Shown here piece by piece: positions 1 to 4,678 of a DNA stretch of 5,694 bases; the stretch's first letter is position 1; each line of letters starts with the position of its first letter. Source of the stretch: an uncultured Clostridia bacterium (GTDB lineage Bacteria; Bacillota; Clostridia; Christensenellales; Borkfalkiaceae); contig CAMAHZ010000086.1 in the NCBI GenBank assembly GCA_945834965.1, forward strand, positions 1 to 5,694, in the 5' to 3' direction. Below the pieces are notes generated by a model. The model worked only from the letters and a program-made list of their open reading frames with translations, ran no database searches and was not told the DNA's origin. The position numbers and the translations under genes were made by a program.

Positions 1-1233
1 GCAAAACACGCCGTTTTCGTAATTAAGACGGGTTGAGCGGAAGTCGAAATTATAACTGCCTATATATGCGGTATCGTCGAAAACCGCACCCTTAAAGTGC
101 ATAAAGCCGGGGGTATATTCATAGATTAAAACGCCGCTTTCCGAAAGCTTTTGGGCGTAAATTTTTGTTATGGCGTAGGGCAGTTTTTTGTCGGGTACGG
201 CAGGGATTAAAATAATAACTTCAACGCCCCGCCTTGCCGCAAAGGAGAGTGCGCCGCACAGCTTTTCGCCAAGGCACATATAGGGGGTGTAGATATAAAT
301 CCGCCGTTTAGCGCCGTATATGGCGGTTGCAACGGCGTCTTCAAACACGCCGCCGCCCCTATCGGGCATATCCGCAACGGGCGTTAATCGCGCTCTGTTG
401 CCGCCTAAATCAGGCGTAGGGGTAAGGGCATTTTCGCCGTTAAACAGCGATAGAAACAGGTTGGAAAAGGCTTTTGCCGCCTGACCGAAGAATATTGCGC
501 CGCCGTCCTTCCAGTAGGCGTGCGGTGCGGTCAAGTGGGCGTACTCGTCGGCGATATTCACGCCGCCTAAAAGCAAGGCGCAGTCGTCAATAACCGCTAT
601 TTTGCGGTGGTCGCGGATATTAATTCGGCTTAAGGGCAGGGGCAGTAGGGTGTTAAAGGCCTTAATCTCCGCACCCCTTTTTTTAAGCTCTTTAAACTGC
701 CGTTTAGGCGCACGCAGAGCGCTTCCCAACCCGTCGTAGATAATTTTTACTTCCACGCCCCTTTCAAGCGCGGCGCAAAGCAGGGAGTACACGCCCGACC
801 AAACTTCGCCCTTTGCGATAATGTAAAACTCCAGATATACGCACTTTTCCGCCCGAGAGATTTGCTCGGTCAGGCGTTGTAAAAATATTTTGCCGTCGTT
901 TAAAAATTCGTAGCTATCGTACCCGACGTCGGGCAATATTTTGCCGTAGCCGCCCTTTTTAGAATATGCGTGGGATATAAAGCACAAAACAGCCCCTACT
1001 ACGGGCAGGGCAATTACGGCGGCAAGCCAGGCGAGCTTGAAATCTACCGCGCCGTTGCCCGTAAGAAGATACGCCGTTGCGGCAAGAGAAAGAAGATAGG
1101 CAAGGCATATTGCGGCGGCAACGGGAAGTAGCGAGTGCAGGTACAGGCACAAAAAAATAATTGCGGCGCACAGCACCGCAATTATAGACAGACTAATAAA
1201 CAGTTTTGAAAATATAAATCTGAGTACACGCAT
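1..1233 (-). CDS. cls: Cardiolipin synthase, phospholipase D superfamily (C-terminus beyond the window)
   Basis: Membrane enzyme that condenses two phosphatidylglycerol molecules into cardiolipin and glycerol. 411 codons are present, open at the left edge; the usual length is about 480-510, so roughly 80-100 residues are missing. Three hydrophobic N-terminal segments lie near residues 11-32, 36-57 and 67-86, the last resembling the KLAW..V...P..GA segment of Gram-positive enzymes. Two phospholipase D motifs follow: H209-x-K211-x4-D216 (RDHRKIAVID, then LLGGVNIADEY) and H379-x-K381-x4-D386 (MHFKGAVFDD, then IGSYNFDFRS). LEFYII, GVEVKIIYDGLGS and IYEYTPGF also match clostridial Cls. The ATG at 1233-1231 precedes the first membrane segment; only a weak Shine-Dalgarno (AAGAG, about 10 nt upstream) is visible. 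It follows the MDR gene by 21 bp on the same strand and probably shares its transcript. Family assignment is secure; substrate is inferred from family. Confidence 0.93.
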   Translation of the reverse strand, partial: MRVLRFIFSKLFISLSIIAVLCAAIIFLCLYLHSLLPVAAAICLAYLLSLAATAYLLTGNGAVDFKLAWLAAVIALPVVGAVLCFISHAYSKKGGYGKILPDVGYDSYEFLNDGKIFLQRLTEQISRAEKCVYLEFYIIAKGEVWSGVYSLLCAALERGVEVKIIYDGLGSALRAPKRQFKELKKRGAEIKAFNTLLPLPLSRINIRDHRKIAVIDDCALLLGGVNIADEYAHLTAPHAYWKDGGAIFFGQAAKAFSNLFLSLFNGENALTPTPDLGGNRARLTPVADMPDRGGGVFEDAVATAIYGAKRRIYIYTPYMCLGEKLCGALSFAARRGVEVIILIPAVPDKKLPYAITKIYAQKLSESGVLIYEYTPGFMHFKGAVFDDTAYIGSYNFDFRSTRLNYENGVFC

Positions 1234-1245
1234 AGGCTATGTACT

Positions 1246-1266
1246 CTTATCTTTTTATAAGATAAG
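1246..1266 (-). promoter_or_regulatory. Hairpin at the MDR-cls junction, enclosing the MDR stop codon
   Basis: The minus strand reads CTTATCTT, five-base loop ATAAA, AAGATAAG: a perfect 8-bp inverted repeat. The stop codon TAA (1257-1255) of the MDR gene lies in the loop, and the 3' arm abuts the weak purine-rich Shine-Dalgarno of cls. No T-run follows, so it is not an intrinsic terminator. It may couple cls translation to termination on the upstream gene. The repeat is seen directly; the role is inference, and the stem is AT-rich and therefore weak. Confidence 0.35.
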
Positions 1267-2271
1267 TTTTAAAACGGTCATCTTGGAATTGCGTGAAATA
1301 TTTGCCGCCCTTTCCGTCAAAAGCTGACCTAAGTCGAATTCCTTTAAGACGTCCTTTTCAAAGTTGGTCAAATCAATCGCCCCGTGCATAATCATATTGA
1401 CCGCCGTTTCGGTGTAGCCAAACCCGTCGGAAACGGAATAGATACGCAGGTTCTTTTCAAATAAGGGGGACGAATCAAGCGAGAAGTTTACGGGGCTTAC
1501 GCCGCCCAACACCAAGTCCTTATTGCGTGCAAGCACCCTTGCAGGTACTGCGGCAGGCAGTTTGCAGTCAGACGTGTAAACGGCGGCGTCGCACAGACTT
1601 CCGCTCGTCGCCTTGTTGATGTTATCCAAAAGGTTTTCGTCGGCGGCAAACGCAAAGAATACGCCGCTACGCTTCATTCTGTCGATATTCTGCTGATAGT
1701 TGTCGATAACAATAGGCACGAATTTATGGTAGAGAGCTACCTGTGCGAAGATGGAGCCGAAAAAGCTACCGCCTATAATCGCCACTCGGCTGCCCATTGA
1801 AAGGTTTAACCTGTCGAATATATTTTCTGCCAAAGCAACCCATTCTATGCACAGGGCGTGCATATCGTCCACCACGTCGGGCAAAAGGGTGACGTCGGTG
1901 TATTCGCACACGACGAAATCTCTCAAAAAGCCGTCGAAGTCCTTTACGGCGACCAGGGGGGAAGTGCAGTCCGCGCGGTTGCCGCTCTTGCAAGCGTAAC
2001 AGCCGCCGCAGGGGCGCACGGCGTTCAAATACACTCGGCTGCCTACTTCCAAGCCGAAACAATGGTCGCCAAGCTCGGTAACGACGCCAACGGCAACCCT
2101 GCCTATGGTTACGGGGTAGTTGACCTTTCTGTCCCCCGTGTAGCAAAGAGCGTCATAGTTAGTAAGCATAACGTGGGTAACGCGTACTTTAACCTGCGTC
2201 GCCCCAACCGTAAAACGCTCCTGCTCATGTTTTTCGAGCTTACTCTGCCCGACTAATACCCAATTATCCAT
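1255..2271 (-). CDS. Medium-chain dehydrogenase/reductase (zinc alcohol dehydrogenase family) with degenerate catalytic zinc site
   Basis: An MDR-superfamily protein of about 338 residues (340 from the upstream ATG at 2277), normal length for the family. Counting from that ATG, the GroES-like domain covers about 1-150 and the nucleotide-binding domain about 160-290. The structural-zinc signature CGGCYACKSGNRADC is intact (C90, C93, C96, C104). The catalytic site is not: the first-ligand Cys is Thr39 and the GHE motif reads GRV (59-61), though Glu145 remains. The Rossmann glycine motif is altered to GGSFFG (169-174), and Asp192 at the end of the second strand suggests NAD(H) rather than NADP(H) if a nucleotide binds. 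DGFLRDFV, LGGVS and the end TVLK.I. recall TarJ-like ribulose-5-phosphate reductases, but this is only a resemblance and the substrate is unknown. I prefer ATG 2271 because MDNWVLVGQSKLE matches the usual family N-terminus and the predicted transcript begins after ATG 2277. Confidence 0.85.
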   Translation of the reverse strand: MDNWVLVGQSKLEKHEQERFTVGATQVKVRVTHVMLTNYDALCYTGDRKVNYPVTIGRVAVGVVTELGDHCFGLEVGSRVYLNAVRPCGGCYACKSGNRADCTSPLVAVKDFDGFLRDFVVCEYTDVTLLPDVVDDMHALCIEWVALAENIFDRLNLSMGSRVAIIGGSFFGSIFAQVALYHKFVPIVIDNYQQNIDRMKRSGVFFAFAADENLLDNINKATSGSLCDAAVYTSDCKLPAAVPARVLARNKDLVLGGVSPVNFSLDSSPLFEKNLRIYSVSDGFGYTETAVNMIMHGAIDLTNFEKDVLKEFDLGQLLTERAANISRNSKMTVLKLIL

Positions 2272-2279
2272 ACGCATTA

Positions 2280-2308
2280 ATTATAAGCTAATTGCGCAAT
2301 TAAATCAA
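2280..2308 (-). promoter_or_regulatory. Sigma-A-type promoter of the MDR-cls unit, abutting the start codon
   Basis: On the minus strand, TTGATT (2308-2303), a 17-base spacer and a perfect TATAAT (2285-2280). Transcription would start about seven bases past the -10 box, near 2273, which is after ATG 2277 and within about two bases of ATG 2271. No Shine-Dalgarno precedes either ATG, consistent with a leaderless or nearly leaderless message. Confidence 0.7.
2289..2302. promoter_or_regulatory. Perfect 14-bp palindrome in the promoter spacer (candidate operator)
   Basis: TAATTGCGCAATTA is identical to its own reverse complement and lies wholly inside the 17-base spacer between the -35 and -10 boxes of the leftward promoter. 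A dimeric repressor bound here would block RNA polymerase. The palindrome is seen directly; the operator role and the regulator are unknown, and no regulator gene is in the window. Confidence 0.45.
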
Positions 2309-2311
2309 CCC

Positions 2312-2343
2312 TTTAGTAAAAATTCAATTAAAAATTTAGTAAA
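2312..2343. repeat. 9-bp direct repeat TTTAGTAAA, two copies
   Basis: TTTAGTAAA occurs at 2312-2320 and 2335-2343, start points 23 bp apart (about two helical turns), between the two divergent promoters. Each copy is itself symmetric around its central G (TTTA/TAAA). It could be a paired protein-binding site, but such AT-rich words arise easily by chance in this region. Confidence 0.3.
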
Positions 2344-2377
2344 CGGCTAAATTTTATGCGAATAGTGGAAAAATCGT

Positions 2378-2406
2378 TTGACTTATTTTTTTGGTTTATT
2401 TATAAT
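2378..2406 (+). promoter_or_regulatory. Sigma-A-type promoter of rpmE
   Basis: TTGACT (2378-2383), exactly 17 bases, TATAAT (2401-2406). The predicted start is near 2413, giving a leader of about 47 bases before the rpmE ATG. Near-consensus boxes and spacing make this the strongest promoter in the window, as expected for a ribosomal protein gene. Confidence 0.85.
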
Positions 2407-2448
2407 AATAAAGCTATTTGTATGGCGCTAAAGGTAAAAATAATCAGC

Positions 2449-2453
2449 GAGGT
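2449..2453 (+). promoter_or_regulatory. Ribosome binding site of rpmE
   Basis: GAGGT, with seven bases before ATG 2460. It fixes the start at MKPDIHPNYHEV, the normal L31 N-terminus, rather than the in-frame TTG at 2418. That TTG lies only a few bases after the predicted transcription start and has no ribosome binding site. Confidence 0.8.
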
Positions 2454-2459
2454 AGAATA

Positions 2460-2663
2460 ATGAAGCCCGATATACATCCGAATTATCACGAAGTAACGGT
2501 TGTTTGCGCTTGCGGCGCAACTTTCAAGACCGGTACCACGAAAGACGTTGAGACGCTCAAAGTGGATATCTGCAACAAATGCCACCCCTTCTTCACAGGC
2601 AAACAGAAGCTTGTTGATACCGGCGGTCGTGTTGACAAATTTAAGAAAAGATACAACATCTAA
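2460..2663 (+). CDS. rpmE: 50S ribosomal protein L31, zinc-binding form
   Basis: 67 residues, the usual length. L31 is a protein of the large ribosomal subunit that also contributes to contacts between the subunits. The N-terminus MKPDIHPNYHEV and the block CHPFFTGKQKLVDTGGRVDKF are diagnostic. Four cysteines, C16-x-C18 and C38-x2-C41, form the zinc site of the C+ type; Zur-controlled paralogues lack it. The gene has its own strong promoter and GAGGT ribosome binding site and is followed at once by a probable terminator, so it may be largely monocistronic. Downstream genes encode release-factor functions, a common grouping in Clostridia. The assignment is secure. Confidence 0.98.
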   Translation: MKPDIHPNYHEVTVVCACGATFKTGTTKDVETLKVDICNKCHPFFTGKQKLVDTGGRVDKFKKRYNI

Positions 2664-2666
2664 AAA

Positions 2667-2720
2667 AGAGACAGGCTTCGAGTATAACGTGAGTATATTT
2701 GAAGCCTTTTGTCTTATTTT
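2667..2720 (+). terminator. Probable intrinsic terminator after rpmE
   Basis: Starting a few bases after the rpmE stop, AGGCTTC (2673-2679) pairs with GAAGCCT (2701-2707). Below it GACA (2670-2673) can pair alternatively with TGTC (2710-2713). The stem is followed by the T-rich TTTTGTCTTATTTT (2707-2720). The loop is about 21 bases, longer than typical, and the T-run is interrupted, so termination may be partial and allow read-through into the yqhQ-prmC gene. Confidence 0.6.
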
Positions 2721-2758
2721 CGGCAAAGGGCGTTGCAAAAAGTTTGCGGCGTTTGCCG
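2721..2758 (+). repeat. Two-tier inverted repeat in the leader of the yqhQ-prmC gene
   Basis: CGGCAAA (2721-2727) is complementary to TTTGCCG (2752-2758), and inside it GCAAA (2735-2739) pairs with TTTGC (2743-2747) across the loop AAG. The two stems are separated by an asymmetric internal loop. It begins directly after the T-rich tract of the rpmE terminator. No T-run follows, so it is not a second terminator. Function unknown. Confidence 0.35.
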
Positions 2759-2773
2759 TGCGGTAAATAATTA

Positions 2774-2802
2774 CGGGCGCAAGGCTTGATATGCGTCCGC
2801 AT
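2774..2802 (+). repeat. Second leader hairpin with an overlapping alternative inverted repeat
   Basis: CGGGCGCA (2774-2781) pairs with TGCGTCCG (2792-2799), eight pairs including one G-U, with a ten-base loop. Overlapping it, ATGCG-TC-CGCAT (2791-2802) is an exact inverted repeat. Using one pairing excludes the other. It ends about 17-20 bases before the start codon of the fusion gene. Regulatory meaning is not established. Confidence 0.3.
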
Positions 2803-2818
2803 TTAAAAAGAAGTAAAA

Positions 2819-4660
2819 ATGGCAGAAAAAGAGAAAAAGCAAAAAAGAATATGTTCTTCCGTGGGCGGTCAAGCCGTATTAGAAGGCGTTATGATGATGG
2901 GAAAGACTTCCTATTGTACCGCCGTGCGCGACCCCGACGGGCAGATTCAGATTGAAAAGACGAGAATTAAGCGTTCAAAGGCGGCAAAAAGGGCGTCTAA
3001 AATTCCCATCGTAAGGGGTTGCGTCAATATGGTGACTTCCCTTGCAAGGGGTATGCACGCACTCAACCGCTCTTCCGAAGTGTACGCGTCCGACGAAAGC
3101 GAGCCCAGCCGCATTGAAAAATGGTTTGCAGAAAAGTTGAAAATCAGCTTTTCTTCACTCATTTCCATAATAGGTACGGTGCTCGGTTTTGCGCTTGCGT
3201 TCGCCCTGTTTATGTGGCTGCCTATCGTGGTGGTAGACGGCGTAATAATCAAATACCTGTGGAAGGATTTAACTCAGGCGTCCATATGGTACTACGTTTT
3301 AAGGGGCGGCTTAAAGCTTATAATTTTTATCGCCTATTTGGGGCTTATAATGCTCTTAAAGGACATTCGCAGGCTGTACCGCTATCACGGGGCGGAGCAT
3401 AAGACCATCAACTGCTACGAGCAGGGTATGGAATTAACGCCTGAAAACGTTATGAAATGCTCTCGCATACACGACAGGTGCGGCACGTCCTTCCTTTTTA
3501 TCGTACTTATCATCAATATCGCTATTATCGGTTTGGTCACCTGGGCGCTTGGTATCAGCGAACTAACTATTCCCAACGGCGCACTGCGCACGCTTGCAAA
3601 CTTAGGCGTAGAGATTGTACTATTGCCTTTAATCACGGGTATTTCCTACGAATTTTTAAAGCTTTTTGCGCATATAACTTCGCCTATAGGCATTATTTTC
3701 AAGTGGCCGGGCGTGCTTTTGCAGAAGGCGTTCACCACGAGAGAGCCCGACGCGGAAATGGTAGAAGTTGCTATTTCGGCGTTTAAAGCGGCAATGGAGA
3801 TGGACGAAAACCCCGACCTGCCCGAAACTTCCTTCGTGACGGGCGGACTTCTTCCTAAGATGTTGGAAGAGACCAAGAAGAAGTTTTTAGAAAAGGGCAT
3901 TGACGAGAGCGACGCGGAGTGGATATATTCGCTTGTTCTCGATATGAACAGAAGCGAGCTTAACACTCAGAGGGTGATAAAGCCCAGCGAAACCCGTAAG
4001 ATTTACGATATCGTAGATAAGCGTATGACGGGCAGACCGCTTTGGTATATTATAGGCGACGTCGACTTCTACGACTGCAAGATTAAGGTGGACGAAAGGG
4101 CGTTGATTCCCAGACCCGAAACCGAGATTTTAGCTCAGCAGGCGGTCAACGCGCTTGAAGACGGCGACAAGGTGCTTGATATGTGCACGGGAAGCGGCTG
4201 TATAGCAATTTCCATTGCAAGGCACTTAAAGGGCAAAAAGGTGCAGATTACCGCGGCAGACGTCTCGGACGCGGCTATTATGCTCGCAAAGGAAAACGCA
4301 AACTACAACTCGGTGGATATCACCTTCGTGCAAAGCGATTTGTTCTCTAAGGTACACGGCAGGTTTAACCTTATCGTATGCAATCCTCCCTATATCCGCA
4401 GCAGCGAAATTCCCTATCTGCAGAGCGAAGTTAAGGACTACGAACCGAGAATCGCCCTTGACGGCGGAGACGACGGCTTGGAGTTCTACAGGCGCCTTTC
4501 TAAAGAAGTTTCGCGCTATATCGTCCGCGGCGGTATGCTTATGTTGGAAGTGGGCGAAGGTCAGGCGGAAGAAGTGTTAAAGCTCTTCCCCAAGCGTGAT
4601 TACGCAATGATAGTAAAGGACTTTTCGGGCGTAGAGAGATTTTTAAAAATCGCATTCTAA
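2819..4660 (+). CDS. prmC: DUF1385/YqhQ-like membrane protein fused to PrmC release factor glutamine methyltransferase
   Basis: One open frame of 613 residues joining two proteins usually encoded separately. Residues 1-330 are DUF1385/YqhQ-like: VGGQAVLEGVMM (15-26), membrane segments near 111-144, 160-180, 225-245 and 262-284, YHGAEHKTINCYE (189-201), HDRCGTSF (218-225) and TTREPD (306-311). I know of no firm function for this family. Residues from about 345 are a full-length PrmC (HemK), which uses S-adenosylmethionine to N5-methylate the GGQ glutamine of RF1 and RF2. Its marks are GRPLWYIIG (405-413), IPRPETE (430-436), the SAM-binding loop DMCTGSGC (454-461), catalytic NPPY (522-525) and YEPRIALDGG. 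The linker is about 330-345. No stop or good internal ribosome binding site separates the halves. The start ATG has a weak AAGAAG five bases upstream. prfA follows 18 bp later. The fusion would tether PrmC to the membrane, provided it is not a sequencing artefact. Confidence 0.93.
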   Translation: MAEKEKKQKRICSSVGGQAVLEGVMMMGKTSYCTAVRDPDGQIQIEKTRIKRSKAAKRASKIPIVRGCVNMVTSLARGMHALNRSSEVYASDESEPSRIEKWFAEKLKISFSSLISIIGTVLGFALAFALFMWLPIVVVDGVIIKYLWKDLTQASIWYYVLRGGLKLIIFIAYLGLIMLLKDIRRLYRYHGAEHKTINCYEQGMELTPENVMKCSRIHDRCGTSFLFIVLIINIAIIGLVTWALGISELTIPNGALRTLANLGVEIVLLPLITGISYEFLKLFAHITSPIGIIFKWPGVLLQKAFTTREPDAEMVEVAISAFKAAMEMDENPDLPETSFVTGGLLPKMLEETKKKFLEKGIDESDAEWIYSLVLDMNRSELNTQRVIKPSETRKIYDIVDKRMTGRPLWYIIGDVDFYDCKIKVDERALIPRPETEILAQQAVNALEDGDKVLDMCTGSGCIAISIARHLKGKKVQITAADVSDAAIMLAKENANYNSVDITFVQSDLFSKVHGRFNLIVCNPPYIRSSEIPYLQSEVKDYEPRIALDGGDDGLEFYRRLSKEVSRYIVRGGMLMLEVGEGQAEEVLKLFPKRDYAMIVKDFSGVERFLKIAF

Positions 4661-4665
4661 CCTAA

Positions 4666-4672
4666 AAAGGTG
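4666..4672 (+). promoter_or_regulatory. Ribosome binding site of prfA
   Basis: AAAGGTG lies in the 18-bp gap after the prmC stop, with eight bases between AAAGG and ATG 4679. It supports that ATG as the prfA start and translation from the same transcript as the upstream gene. Confidence 0.7.
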
Positions 4673-4678
4673 CAGTTT

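Noticed and set aside
959..1171. 70-codon minus-strand frame within the cls N-terminal region
   Set aside because: It is a shifted frame of cls. The cls frame here encodes three hydrophobic segments typical of the family, while this frame is Arg/Cys-rich without motifs.
1766..2146. Arginine-rich 126-codon frame on the minus strand inside the MDR gene
   Set aside because: It is a shifted frame of the MDR gene, which shows clear family motifs. Its composition is low-complexity Arg/Gly and no motif is recognisable.
1858..2256. 132-codon frame on the plus strand antisense to the MDR gene
   Set aside because: No recognisable motif, no convincing ribosome binding site, and full overlap with a well-supported gene on the other strand.
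2418..2459. N-terminal extension of L31 from the TTG at 2418
   Set aside because: It would add 14 residues not seen in L31, starts only about five bases after the predicted transcription start, and has no ribosome binding site. ATG 2460 has GAGGT at proper spacing and gives the standard N-terminus.
2721..2758. CGGCAAA/TTTGCCG repeat as a second rpmE terminator
   Set aside because: No T-rich tract follows the stem on either strand, and the preceding hairpin already has one.
2500..2766. 88-codon plus-strand frame overlapping rpmE and running through the terminator
   Set aside because: It is out of frame with L31, reads through the terminator hairpin, and resembles no protein I know.
3457..3786. 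Alternative plus- and minus-strand frames inside the yqhQ-prmC gene
   Set aside because: All lie within a gene with continuous DUF1385 and PrmC motifs; none has its own motif or ribosome binding site.
3863..3865. Internal ATG (residue 349) as a separate prmC start
   Set aside because: No Shine-Dalgarno lies at suitable distance upstream, and the frame is continuous from the DUF1385 part, so a single fused product is simpler.
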